This document shows, one piece after another, positions 17,301 through 26,162 of a DNA stretch of 57,917 nt (its first letter is position 1; each line of letters begins with the position of its first letter). A program made the translations under genes and the position numbers. The stretch is from Bacteroidota bacterium (lineage in GTDB: Bacteria; Bacteroidota; Bacteroidia; Bacteroidales; UBA7960), in assembly GCA_007694165.1 (NCBI GenBank), contig RECE01000238.1:1-57917 (forward strand), written 5' to 3'. Under the pieces are notes generated by a model, which was not told the origin of the DNA, searched no databases, and was given only the letters and a program-made list of their open reading frames with translations.

Positions 17301-20300
17301 ATGAGAACAGCTATTGCCCTTCTTTTATTTGTATTCTGCCTGAAAATTGACGCTCAACCGGTTGTCATCAATGAATTCATGGCCTCCAATGCCACATCCA
17401 TCGCCGATGAAGACGGGGACACAGAAGACTGGATAGAGCTATACAATAACGGAAGCGAAAGTATGAACTTAATGGGATGGGGCATTTCAGACAACTATAC
17501 GCAACCTTTCAAATGGGTTTTTCCCGATGTGGAAATTCACCCTGGCGAATATCTTTTGGTTTGGGCATCCGGCAAAGACCGCACGGGAGAGCATCTGCAT
17601 ACCAACTTCAGTATTAGCAGTGATGGAGAAGAGCTGATACTTGTTTCTCCTGATGGCAACTGGGCAGATGAAATCTTTCCCCTGGTTCTTCCCACGGATA
17701 TATCTTATGGCCGGTATCCAAATGGTACAGGTGATTTTTACTTTTTCTCCCAGCCTACTCCGGGGCAACCCAATGAGAACAACGGTTACGAAGAACTGCT
17801 TCCTCCACCGGTTTTTTCCCATGCATCAGGATTTTATACAGACACTTTTTACCTTAAAGTTTTCCATCCTGATCCGTATGTAGAACTGAGATACACTACC
17901 GATGGGTCGTTTCCTACACTTGAGTCAGAAATTTTCCCCGACTCGCTGCTAATTTATAACCGCAAAAACGACCCCGATGTCATTTCTGCCATTCCCACTA
18001 CACCGCTCACTGCACCATTATGGTATCGCTGGCATCCTCCCATGGATACCGTATTCAAAGGCACCAACCTCAGGGTTAAGGCTTTCAAAGACGAAGCTCT
18101 GAGTCCATTTACCGAAACCCGCACCTATTGGGTAGACCCTGACATTCACAGCCGGTATTCATTGCCGGTTGTATCCTTATCCATTCAGCAGAATGCCCTG
18201 TTTGGCAACACAGGCATTTACACACACTTCAACCAAAGGGGACCTGCCTGGGAAAGAGATATGCACATTGCATTTTTTGAAGCAGACGGAACACCGGGAT
18301 TTGCCACCGACGCCGGTGTAAGGATACACGGAGGGAATTCACGGCGCTACATGCTCAAAAGCTTCAGGGTATATTTCAGAAATGCATATGGTGACAGTCA
18401 TATCAATTACCCGTTGTTTGCGGGGCAGGAAATGAACATTCACGACAGGCTGATTATGAGAAATGCAGGGTCTGACTTTTCTTACACTTATTTCAGGGAT
18501 GCATTTGTGCAAAGCATTCTCAAAGGGTTCTCCGATGTGGAAACCCAGGCCTATCAACCGGCAATAACTTTTCTCAACAGCGAATACTGGGGCATTCTCA
18601 ACTTCAGGGAACGATACGACAATAAATACATTGAAAATCATTACGGTTATACCGACTTCGACATGCTTGACAACACGGGCCAGGTAACCTATGGAAGCAA
18701 TTCCCATTATCAAAACCTGATTTCCTTTCTCCACAATAACAGCCTGGAATCAGAGGAGAATTACGAATGGGTAAAGAGCAGGATGGATGTGGAAGATTTT
18801 CGTGATTATCATGTATTGCAGGTTTTTTCCATGAATACCGACCAGCCGGGCAAAAATGTCCGTTTCTGGCGTCCGCGCACCGAAGATGGCAAGTGGCGGT
18901 GGATGTGGTGGGACATGGACGATTCTTTCATTTTTGGCCCGCATAACAATTACGATCGCAATGCTTTGGTCTTTTGCACCGGACTGGATTCCATCAATGA
19001 CCCCACTGTAAATCCTGCGACTCCTCCTCCGGTATGGGCACCCAACGGCCCTGTGCAGACCTTCCCCCTGAGGGCATTGCTGGGAAGCCCCTGGTTCCGT
19101 GCCGATTTCATCAACCGTTTTGCAGATTTGCTCAATACGGCTTTTCAGCCCGATTACCTCATCAGCATTGTTGATGATTTCGACAACAAAGTGGGCCCTT
19201 ACATATACGAACACTACCGCAGGTGGCACCGGCCGGAGCCTGCAGCTTACCAGCAGCATGTTGAGCACTTGCGCAATTTCTCTACCCACAGAATTCACTA
19301 CATGCGTGAGCACATCGTACACTTTTTTGAACTGGAAGGAACCTTTTCCCTGGAAGCCAATATTGGCTCCGGTAAAGGACACATCAGAGTGAACACCCTT
19401 GACCTTACTGCAGAATTACCCTCGCTCAGCAATCCGGTTTATCCGTGGAGTGGAGCGTATTTTAAAGGCATTCCTGTAGAAGTGGAAGCCATTCCTGCCC
19501 CGGGCTACAAGTTCAGCCATTGGGAGGGAGGTAGTGATGCAAACACACCACTCATCACCCTTGATTCCGGAGAGGATGTTGCTCTTTTTGCCCATTTTAC
19601 ACGTCCGGAAGAAAGAGACATTATCACTTTCTGGTATTTCAATTCAGATCTTCCCAACAATACTCCCCTGGAAAATGTAGAACCCTGGTTCAGTCTGGCA
19701 GAGGGGAGCAACATCCATTACCATTCTGCCCTTGAAGGGTACCCCTTTGATGAGCACCATCCTTTCTGGAGAAAGGCATCACTGGAGAGGAGGAATCACC
19801 CCACGCCTGTGAATTACAGAGAGGAAGCTATGGAAAATTTGCCCTACGATGCAGATGATATGCGTGGGATTCAGGTAAAACAACCTTTTCAGGTGGAAAA
19901 TCGTGAAAACACACTGATATTTCATCTGCCAACCACTGATTTTGAAGATATTATTTTCAGTTGTGCAGCCCTTGACGAAGGAGCGGCTGAAGCCATTATC
20001 CTGGATTATTCTATACAGGAAGCAGAAGATGCATGGACAAATCAGGGATTATCAGAGTACATGTTTACCTTAGAAGATCAATATTCGCTCATCCGGTTAG
20101 ATTTTGCAGGATTGAAAGAAGTGGACGACAATGCGGAGTTCAAAATAAGGATGCGTTTTGACGGACCTGACCTGACAACCGACGATGGCAATCGGGTTAC
20201 GCTTAATAATATAGCCCTTGAGGGGACACCTCTTACTCCAGTAAATGCACCACCCTATGCAAAGGAAGGTCAGTTGAACGTATTCCCCAATCCTGTTTCG

Positions 20301-20474
20301 GGAGACCATGCTTTCCTGCCAGAAACAATGGATATACAATTGTTTGACACCCAGGGCAGGTTGTTGTTGAATCTGGAAAACACCAGGAAAATTCCTGTGG
20401 CACAGCTGCCTGCGGGCATCTATTTCGTGCGCAATCAAAAAGCTGAATGGGCGAAACTGGTTGTGCGCAAATAG
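17301..20474 (+). CDS. Secreted CotH-kinase family protein with lamin-tail domain (copy 2, 1057 aa)
   Basis: Start chosen at the ATG 17301; the frame extends to a TTG at 17253 but that overlaps the promoter, and the ATG gives a clean signal peptide (MRTAIALLLFVFCLKIDAQ). Domains follow copy 1: lamin-tail (VVINEFMASNAT), chitobiase C-like (FSHASGFYTD, RYTTDGSFPT), CotH core with RIHGGNSRRYMLKSFRVYFR at 341, SEYWGILNFRERYD and acidic DMD at 538-540, then GYKFSHWEGG. Its C-terminal region differs from copy 1 before ending in a T9SS tail (LNVFPNPVSG to WAKLVVRK). The 221-bp gap with a separate promoter suggests independent control. Kinase function is inferred from the family; the substrate is unknown. 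Confidence 0.88.
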   Translation: MRTAIALLLFVFCLKIDAQPVVINEFMASNATSIADEDGDTEDWIELYNNGSESMNLMGWGISDNYTQPFKWVFPDVEIHPGEYLLVWASGKDRTGEHLHTNFSISSDGEELILVSPDGNWADEIFPLVLPTDISYGRYPNGTGDFYFFSQPTPGQPNENNGYEELLPPPVFSHASGFYTDTFYLKVFHPDPYVELRYTTDGSFPTLESEIFPDSLLIYNRKNDPDVISAIPTTPLTAPLWYRWHPPMDTVFKGTNLRVKAFKDEALSPFTETRTYWVDPDIHSRYSLPVVSLSIQQNALFGNTGIYTHFNQRGPAWERDMHIAFFEADGTPGFATDAGVRIHGGNSRRYMLKSFRVYFRNAYGDSHINYPLFAGQEMNIHDRLIMRNAGSDFSYTYFRDAFVQSILKGFSDVETQAYQPAITFLNSEYWGILNFRERYDNKYIENHYGYTDFDMLDNTGQVTYGSNSHYQNLISFLHNNSLESEENYEWVKSRMDVEDFRDYHVLQVFSMNTDQPGKNVRFWRPRTEDGKWRWMWWDMDDSFIFGPHNNYDRNALVFCTGLDSINDPTVNPATPPPVWAPNGPVQTFPLRALLGSPWFRADFINRFADLLNTAFQPDYLISIVDDFDNKVGPYIYEHYRRWHRPEPAAYQQHVEHLRNFSTHRIHYMREHIVHFFELEGTFSLEANIGSGKGHIRVNTLDLTAELPSLSNPVYPWSGAYFKGIPVEVEAIPAPGYKFSHWEGGSDANTPLITLDSGEDVALFAHFTRPEERDIITFWYFNSDLPNNTPLENVEPWFSLAEGSNIHYHSALEGYPFDEHHPFWRKASLERRNHPTPVNYREEAMENLPYDADDMRGIQVKQPFQVENRENTLIFHLPTTDFEDIIFSCAALDEGAAEAIILDYSIQEAEDAWTNQGLSEYMFTLEDQYSLIRLDFAGLKEVDDNAEFKIRMRFDGPDLTTDDGNRVTLNNIALEGTPLTPVNAPPYAKEGQLNVFPNPVSGDHAFLPETMDIQLFDTQGRLLLNLENTRKIPVAQLPAGIYFVRNQKAEWAKLVVRK

Positions 20475-20499
20475 TGGTCAGAGATATTGTTTATAAAAT

Positions 20500-20519
20500 A
20501 AAGGGAGTTCTCCTTTTTA
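20500..20519. terminator. Possible bidirectional terminator
   Basis: AAAGGGAG-TT-CTCCTTTTT forms a short stem with A and T tracts on either side, in the 55-bp gap between convergent genes. The stem is short, so this is tentative. Confidence 0.4.
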
Positions 20520-20529
20520 CGTATTTTCT

Positions 20530-21192
20530 TTACCGGGAAATAAACCTGTATGATAAACCAATGCTAACCGAGGTCATTCTGTCAGCGTCGATATCAAACT
20601 CAAAAAGGGAGGTAAAGGCGAAATAATACCGTAAATCGAAAAGCCATTGATTGTATCCCACACTGAATCCCAAATTGAATCCCACATCTGTGCTTCTAAT
20701 ATTGTCAAATTCATCCAGGTCAACTGTTGCGTTGTTGTTACCTGTGGAGGTTCTAAAGCGGTTGTTCTGGCTAAGCAGAAAATTAAACTGAGGCCCGCCA
20801 TAAAACAGCAGAAACATATCCGGCCCATCCTCTTCTTGCATAAATGCACCATAGCCCAGATTCAACGGTATGTCAAGGTAGTTCAATCCCAGAAACAGGT
20901 CGGTATCCGCCAGGGTATTATCCAGAAAAGCTGGAGTAAAAAACTTGAAGGCCCGGCGGGTATAGTTGACTTCCGGAATGAAATAAAAACTGGGTAAGAG
21001 TTCAATATGGCCTGTTGCACCCAGTGTATATCCCACACGTTCACCATATTCCTCATCAAAAGTAGGCCCAAGATAACTTAAGTTACCACCGGCTTTTAAA
21101 CCAAAACTGTTTTGGGCATCTGCCGGCAGATTTACGGCAAGAAACAAACCCATTACCAAGACCCAAATTTTAAAAGGAACCATATTCTTCAT
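20530..21192 (-). CDS. Outer-membrane beta-barrel (porin-family / PorT-like) protein
   Basis: The 220-residue protein has a signal peptide (VLVMGLFLAVNLPADAQ) followed by GLKAGGNLSYLG, the usual opening of small Bacteroidota OMP_b-brl_2-type barrels. Alternating strands and turns continue to the end (FNLGFSVGYNQWLFDLRYYF, VSIGLSYRF). The terminal residues ISR depart slightly from a terminal aromatic, but the F three from the end fits a barrel. It is convergent with the CotH gene and has no operon partner, so the cargo or ligand is unknown. Confidence 0.75.
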   Translation of the reverse strand: MKNMVPFKIWVLVMGLFLAVNLPADAQNSFGLKAGGNLSYLGPTFDEEYGERVGYTLGATGHIELLPSFYFIPEVNYTRRAFKFFTPAFLDNTLADTDLFLGLNYLDIPLNLGYGAFMQEEDGPDMFLLFYGGPQFNFLLSQNNRFRTSTGNNNATVDLDEFDNIRSTDVGFNLGFSVGYNQWLFDLRYYFAFTSLFEFDIDADRMTSVSIGLSYRFISR

Positions 21193-21337
21193 AATTGATA
21201 GTTCTGGATAAAGTGAATTTTATTTAGACTAAATACAAATTAAACAATCTAATATAAGAAAAATTGCATTAGGTATCCCAAAAATCTTTCTTCAAAGATA
21301 TTTTAACATCTGTTTATTTAAGACTAAGCGCAACATC

Positions 21338-21368
21338 TTGACAATTAACGGCGGAAATAGTAATTTTA
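21338..21368 (+). promoter_or_regulatory. Probable promoter of the radical SAM gene
   Basis: TTG at 21338-21340 is separated by 20 bases from TAATTTTA (21361-21368). Spacing fits the Bacteroidota -33/-7 arrangement; the last base of the -7 box departs from TAnnTTTG. Confidence 0.45.
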
Positions 21369-21387
21369 GCCTCTAAATCCTGACGTT

Positions 21388-22449
21388 ATGCATAAAAACC
21401 ATTGTATCAACCGGCGCAAATTTCTTCGCAGTCTTGGCGGCATAGTACTGACAGGAGCAGTGCTTCCGGCGGCAGGTTCTGCGGGATTATTACTTTCAAA
21501 CAAGGAGTTTATGGCAGATGTATCGCTTACCAATTTTGAACCCGGCTATCTTAAACTGCACAAAGACGGCAGTCTGAAGGCCCGGGCAGATATTTTGTGG
21601 GACAGGATGCAAGGCTGCGATCTTTGCCCAAGGGATTGCGGAAAGAACCGCATACGAGGAAGGCGTGGAGACTGTAATGCCAATGCAGACCTTGAAATAT
21701 CTTCCTTCGCACCCCATTTCGGAGAAGAAACCGAACTGGTAGGAAAAAACGGTTCAGGTACTGTATTTTTCACCAACTGCTCTCTGCTTTGTGTTTTCTG
21801 TATCAACTACGATGTCAGCCAAATGGGCCAGGGCAGCAGGCGCAGTATTGGCCAACTGGCAGACATGATGCTTACCCTGCAGCGCATTGGTTGCCACAAC
21901 ATCAACGTGGTAACTCCTACCCATTATGCTCCCCACATACTCAAAGCTCTGGATATTGCTGCCGGAAGGGGGCTCAGACTCCCTCTGGTTTACAACACCT
22001 GTGGATGGGAAAAACTGGATGTATTGCAAATGCTTGACGGAATCGTAGATGTTTACCTTGCGGACTTTAAATATGACGACCCACAGGCTGCCAATAAGTA
22101 TTCTCCCGGAGCCATTACCTACCCTGACATTACCAAAACTGCCCTGCTTGAGATGCACCGCCAGGTTGGAATTCCAGAGGCTGACAACAGTGGGGTTATC
22201 AACAGGGGGTTGATGATCCGCCACCTGGTAATGCCCAACAATGCGGCCCATTCAGAGAAGGTAATCGCATGGATTGGCAGCAACCTACCCAAAAACACTT
22301 ATGTGAATATCATGTCGCAATACACGCCGGTATTCAAAGCCCATGAATACCCTGAAATTTCGCGCCGTATAACCCGTGCTGAATACAATGTTGTAATTGA
22401 TGCTGCCCGCCGCGCAGGACTAACCAACCTGAGGCTGCAGGGAGGCTGA
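21388..22449 (+). CDS. Tat-signal radical SAM protein, PflX/COG1313-like
   Basis: The N-terminus NRRKFLRSLGG followed by a hydrophobic segment (residues about 18-35) is a twin-arginine export signal. A first cysteine cluster C77-x2-C80-x3-C84 precedes the radical SAM motif C131-x3-C135-x2-C138 (NCSLLCVFC), which binds the 4Fe-4S cluster that cleaves S-adenosylmethionine. VYNTCGWEKLDVLQML and the later LADFKYDD and MPNNA segments fit the pyruvate-formate-lyase-activase-like PflX group. Substrate is unknown. Export of a SAM-dependent enzyme would be odd, since SAM is cytoplasmic; either folded holoenzyme is exported by Tat, or the sequence acts as a membrane anchor. It is monocistronic and 353 aa. 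Confidence 0.8.
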   Translation: MHKNHCINRRKFLRSLGGIVLTGAVLPAAGSAGLLLSNKEFMADVSLTNFEPGYLKLHKDGSLKARADILWDRMQGCDLCPRDCGKNRIRGRRGDCNANADLEISSFAPHFGEETELVGKNGSGTVFFTNCSLLCVFCINYDVSQMGQGSRRSIGQLADMMLTLQRIGCHNINVVTPTHYAPHILKALDIAAGRGLRLPLVYNTCGWEKLDVLQMLDGIVDVYLADFKYDDPQAANKYSPGAITYPDITKTALLEMHRQVGIPEADNSGVINRGLMIRHLVMPNNAAHSEKVIAWIGSNLPKNTYVNIMSQYTPVFKAHEYPEISRRITRAEYNVVIDAARRAGLTNLRLQGG

Positions 22450-22509
22450 GAAAAAACAATGATAAAACCACTACTTCCCCTTTAATAGTTGGGCAAGCCA
22501 AGAAGAAAC

Positions 22510-22574
22510 AAAACCAAAAACAAAAAGCTTGTGGCAGGAAAGTTACCGGAACAGTAACACTACCTGCCACAAGC
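22510..22574 (-). terminator. Rho-independent terminator (minus strand)
   Basis: GCTTGTGGCAGG (22527-22538) pairs with CCTGCCACAAGC (22563-22574), with an inner GTTAC/GTAAC stem. On the minus strand it is followed by TTTTTGTTTTTGG. It fits the alpha/beta-hydrolase gene, from which it is now separated by the inserted element at 22595-22822; it may also act after the radical SAM gene on the plus strand. Confidence 0.75.
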
Positions 22575-22594
22575 ATATTCTTTGCGTTGTTACT

Positions 22595-22822
22595 TAGGGC
22601 CTGCTGAAAAACACTCAACAAAATGTCGACCTATTATTTAGCTTGTAACTTCAAACTTTTAATGTAATGATTAAACTCGTTCTTCGCAAAAAACTTTGCA
22701 TTCCCAAATCGTTAGTTTTTATTGCATCACCTGCTTCGTTGCCTTCAGCTCGCAGTATGCCTATACAGCTTCGCCTTGTCGCCTTGCATCTGACGCACTA
22801 AAAACTTTTTCACCAGGCCCTA
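22595..22822. mobile_element. MITE-like non-coding insertion, 228 bp
   Basis: The ends are near-perfect inverted repeats: TAGGGCCTGCTGAAAAA on the left and the complement of TAGGGCCTGGTGAAAAA on the right (one mismatch in 17). No protein is encoded. The interior has short palindromic stretches around GCAAGGCGACAAGGCGAAGC (minus strand). The sequence AGTAA (minus strand) flanks both ends, with one extra A on the gene side, consistent with a target duplication. Removing the element would leave the hydrolase stop about 20 bases from the terminator, which supports insertion. The right end supplies the hydrolase TAG stop. Confidence 0.7.
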
Positions 22823-23797
22823 TTTACTCAGATAGTCTATAACAATCTGATTAAATTTATCCGCGGATTCAAACTGCACAAAGTGGCCACTTTTAGGAAT
22901 CAGGTGCAATTCATTATTGGGGATTCGCTCTGCCCCCGCATTAGCAACATCTCTTGTAAAACCGGGATTTAGAAACCGGTTAGGGATAAGATTGTCGTTC
23001 TCACCAAAAATAATCAATGTGGGGTGCTGAATTTTATGAAGGTATTCATAAGTAGCTTCGTCCACCATCCCATTTACCGATTGCACAACGGCATAGCAGT
23101 AGGCCCGGAAATCTTCAGCAGAACGCATGGCGATTCTGTCGGTTATCATGAATTCAGCATCATCAGGCAATTGATAGAAGTTGTAGGCCAGGTTGGAAAT
23201 GATGTCTTCCACAGGTGTGAGCATGACACCTCTTACTGTCATTACACTGCGAAACCATTCTTTTTGTCCTTCTGTGAACTTCTCAAATCCTGCCGGTGCA
23301 ATCAGCACCAGTTTATCCACTTTCCCAGGATGGTACAAGGCAGTGACCATAGATATCTGGCCGCCCATGGAATGGCCGCCCAACACAACAGATTCAAGAC
23401 CCAGGGCATCGATAAAATCGCTTACCACTCCTGCATAATAAGTCATCATGCCTGAATGGGGCAATTTTGATGATTTTCCATAGCCAGGCAGATCGATGGC
23501 AATAACCCTGAAATGTTTGCTCAGTTCGGGGACATTCTTTTTCCAGGCGGGCAGATAACTGCCCAATCCATGAATAAGAAGCAGTGTTTGTTTTCCTTGC
23601 CCCTCGTCGATATATGCAATGGTCTCACCACCTGGCAATTCCACACGTTGTATATCATACGGGTAGTCCAGTTCCATAAAGGAGGAAAGAGGCTGTATGT
23701 CGCTGTAGGGGTGCCAGTTTGCAGGGTTCATGGTTTCACATCTGTTAAATAGCATCAGTGCTGCAGTTATCATAATGGGGAAAAATATTTTTCGCAT
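22820..23797 (-). CDS. Alpha/beta-hydrolase, membrane-associated or exported
   Basis: 325 aa. A hydrophobic N-terminus (IFFPIMITAALMLFNRC) suggests export; the cysteine is preceded by R, so a lipoprotein site is doubtful. The fold is clear: LLLIHGLGSY oxyanion loop, nucleophile elbow GHSMGG with S143, acid residue in IIFGENDNLIPN, and catalytic His in IPKSGHFVQFE. Substrate unknown; ester or lactone hydrolysis is the family default. The start of this gene is 16 bp after the stop of the upstream porin-like gene, so the two are likely co-transcribed. The stop codon is formed by the first three bases of the adjacent MITE-like element, so the original C-terminus may have been different. Confidence 0.8.
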   Translation of the reverse strand: MRKIFFPIMITAALMLFNRCETMNPANWHPYSDIQPLSSFMELDYPYDIQRVELPGGETIAYIDEGQGKQTLLLIHGLGSYLPAWKKNVPELSKHFRVIAIDLPGYGKSSKLPHSGMMTYYAGVVSDFIDALGLESVVLGGHSMGGQISMVTALYHPGKVDKLVLIAPAGFEKFTEGQKEWFRSVMTVRGVMLTPVEDIISNLAYNFYQLPDDAEFMITDRIAMRSAEDFRAYCYAVVQSVNGMVDEATYEYLHKIQHPTLIIFGENDNLIPNRFLNPGFTRDVANAGAERIPNNELHLIPKSGHFVQFESADKFNQIVIDYLSK

Positions 23798-23813
23798 AGC
23801 ATTTAGGGATTAG

Positions 23814-25403
23814 TTAAAACATCAGCCATTTGTAAACCACGAAAACCGTCCATGGATTTGCAGGTCTTTCTCCCTGCACTCCACCATTAACAGCCACACC
23901 GTACCTGTCATCGGCACTGTCGAAGAAGTCGCCCAGCCACAGGTGTGCGCCATGCAGCTCAAAGCTCATAAATGGTCCAAGATTGAAAACCACTCCTGCG
24001 TTGGCTTCTACACCCATAAAGTTTCCTCCGCCAATGGGCGTGGCATTGCTCACTGCAGCAGCAGTGCCCACTTTGGCATGCAGCCGGTGGGGAATTAACC
24101 CTTTGGAATAGTTGAAGGTACCCCCGGTAAAGCCATACCCAATGTTTGATAAGTCGGCAATAACGGGTGTGAAACGGTTAACCACATTGGCATGAGGAAA
24201 AAGCAGGTAAGCACCGGAGTTGATAAAAAAGCCACCGGGTGCGGCCCATGTGTTTCCTGTCATTACACCACTGTAGCGGCGATCATCCAGTCCGTTGTCA
24301 TCGCCCGAAGTATACATCAAGTCAAAAGTAAACCGATCCTGCAGGGTTTGTCCGTAGCGGTAACCCATGCGCAGATTGGTGGCAAAACCTCCGATATCGG
24401 CACCTTTTCTCCATCCTGCCTCACGCAATACATTGACTACCCCAAGGTTGTAATTGAAAAAACCATTGAGAAAAAACCGGTCAATCATGTAGTCGGCATT
24501 TCGGGAGAAGTGTGTTCCCAGCCAAACCACATCGGCCTCATAAGGAGCATTTCCAAATTTAAACCTGAAAACACCGTTGTACTCTGTTAGTTGTGAATTG
24601 AGCCCCTGTCCGAGGATGGAAACACCACCACGGCCATTACCGCGATCTCTTACGTAGTGAGATGACAATGCTGCACGCCACAACCTGTTGATGTTTCTTT
24701 CATACTGAAACTCATACATGTTCACATCATCATCCTTGAAAATATCATTTTCATAGAATTTGAAAAAACCTGCTTTAAACCGGTGAAAATCGGCATTTCT
24801 ATAAAGGGTTACTCCCACGGCATGGGTTCCGAAATACGTCATCCGGAAACCATTTTCCAGCATTTTGTCGCCGAGCGTGCGGTAGGGATTGTAAGGGTTG
24901 TCAAACATGCGCTGCAAACCCAGATTAATGGACCACCCTGGCACGGGAATGTACTCAATTTCGATATTCTGTGTCTGAAGGTTTACCTGATGCCCCGAAA
25001 CAGCCCCCCCCTGGTTGGGTCCGGCCCCATAAGACACATCACCCCAGGTCCAGTCTATTTCAAAAACGGCTCTGAGAATGGCCTTGCCATCAAAGAGGCT
25101 GGGTTGGTAAATAAAGAAAGGAATCAGTCGCTGCTCTATATAAGCTGTAGAGGCAGTATCACTGGTCATTACTGAATTACGGCCAAACATGCGCCCCAGC
25201 ACCTGCCCACGCAAAAACTCATTCTGAGGATAGAAGTTCGATGATACTCCCTGGTTGATATAAAAAGCAAGAAACTGGAACTCTTTGTTGGGCTCTCCCG
25301 GTACCTCCGTATCAAATACCCTTGCCGATTGCTGGGCAAAACCGTTCGCTGAAAACAGCAAAACCAAACTCATGAATAGCCCGGGCAAAAAATAATTTTT
25401 CAT
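23814..25403 (-). CDS. Large outer-membrane beta-barrel (porin-like) protein
   Basis: 529 aa with a signal peptide (SLVLLFSANGFAQ) and long alternating amphipathic strands throughout, for example IEIEYIPVPGWSINLGLQRM and FRFKFGNAPYEADVVWLG. It ends VFVVYKWLMF with the C-terminal aromatic typical of outer-membrane barrels. No plug or TonB box is seen. It resembles alginate-export/porin-type barrels in layout, but no substrate can be named. It is the first gene of a likely two-gene unit with the alpha/beta-hydrolase, which suggests uptake or export linked to a hydrolysed compound (inference). Confidence 0.75.
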   Translation of the reverse strand: MKNYFLPGLFMSLVLLFSANGFAQQSARVFDTEVPGEPNKEFQFLAFYINQGVSSNFYPQNEFLRGQVLGRMFGRNSVMTSDTASTAYIEQRLIPFFIYQPSLFDGKAILRAVFEIDWTWGDVSYGAGPNQGGAVSGHQVNLQTQNIEIEYIPVPGWSINLGLQRMFDNPYNPYRTLGDKMLENGFRMTYFGTHAVGVTLYRNADFHRFKAGFFKFYENDIFKDDDVNMYEFQYERNINRLWRAALSSHYVRDRGNGRGGVSILGQGLNSQLTEYNGVFRFKFGNAPYEADVVWLGTHFSRNADYMIDRFFLNGFFNYNLGVVNVLREAGWRKGADIGGFATNLRMGYRYGQTLQDRFTFDLMYTSGDDNGLDDRRYSGVMTGNTWAAPGGFFINSGAYLLFPHANVVNRFTPVIADLSNIGYGFTGGTFNYSKGLIPHRLHAKVGTAAAVSNATPIGGGNFMGVEANAGVVFNLGPFMSFELHGAHLWLGDFFDSADDRYGVAVNGGVQGERPANPWTVFVVYKWLMF

Positions 25404-25527
25404 ATTTCGGGGTTTTTAGGTTCAATATAGACATGGTTCTTAAATCAGAGATTGCCCATAGTTTGGGATATATGAGACTTCATACTTTGGACAACCTCTG
25501 AATTAACTATAAATCATGATGATAATG

Positions 25528-26058
25528 TTATTCTGCAATCTCGATATAATACTGAACGTTGGTTTGACCAAAAACACCTCCACCTGTGCTGCCAAAACCA
25601 GCTGCAGCTGTAGGAGGAGCAAAGCCAAGACTTGGGTCTGTCTGTACCACTTCATATTTCATTTCCCGGCCATTTTCTGCTTCAATGATCTGGAAAATAC
25701 CTTCACTGGTGAGAGATGTGGGGGAACTTTGCGATAAAGTGATGTTCCAAATGTCCGCTACTGCGGATTCTTCCATTACATAAGTGCCAACCAGTTCGGT
25801 CTTAACACCATCAGGATCATAAGATTCTACAAGATAAGTTCCGTTTTCATCAAATAGGGCAATGATTTTGGCAATATTAAATTGCACCAGAAGAGGAGCA
25901 ACATTTTCTCCTTCAGAAACCCAGTTGCCTATCAAACCTTCGGGAATTGGATCTTCTACAATGGGATCTTCATCATCATCTTTTCCACAAGCGGTAAAGC
26001 TAAGCATAGCAGCGGCCATAAGCATAAGGGCCAGCGAAAACAAATTTTTCTTTTTCAT
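25528..26058 (-). CDS. Lipoprotein, lipocalin-like
   Basis: 176 aa. Lipobox SFTAC at about residues 20-24 followed by the acidic run GKDDDEDP; an acidic patch right after the lipid cysteine is a known Bacteroidota surface-export signal. The rest (LIGNWVSEG, GTYLVESYDPDG, LVGTYVMEE) resembles lipocalin-like domains with a short beta-barrel. It lies 104 bp after the acyl-CoA ligase stop, in the same direction; whether it belongs to that operon is not clear. Ligand unknown. Confidence 0.7.
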   Translation of the reverse strand: MKKKNLFSLALMLMAAAMLSFTACGKDDDEDPIVEDPIPEGLIGNWVSEGENVAPLLVQFNIAKIIALFDENGTYLVESYDPDGVKTELVGTYVMEESAVADIWNITLSQSSPTSLTSEGIFQIIEAENGREMKYEVVQTDPSLGFAPPTAAAGFGSTGGGVFGQTNVQYYIEIAE

Positions 26059-26162
26059 AATTGTGAGGTTTTAGTTGTTAATAATGATTGAGTAAAATAA
26101 AATCGCAAATTTCATGGTGAACTTCTGTTGTTTTTGTGAATTTCCATCATTCATTTGCAGGG

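Noticed and set aside
18750-19382. 210-codon minus-strand frame inside the second CotH gene
   Set aside because: It is antisense to the CotH kinase core and lacks domain features.
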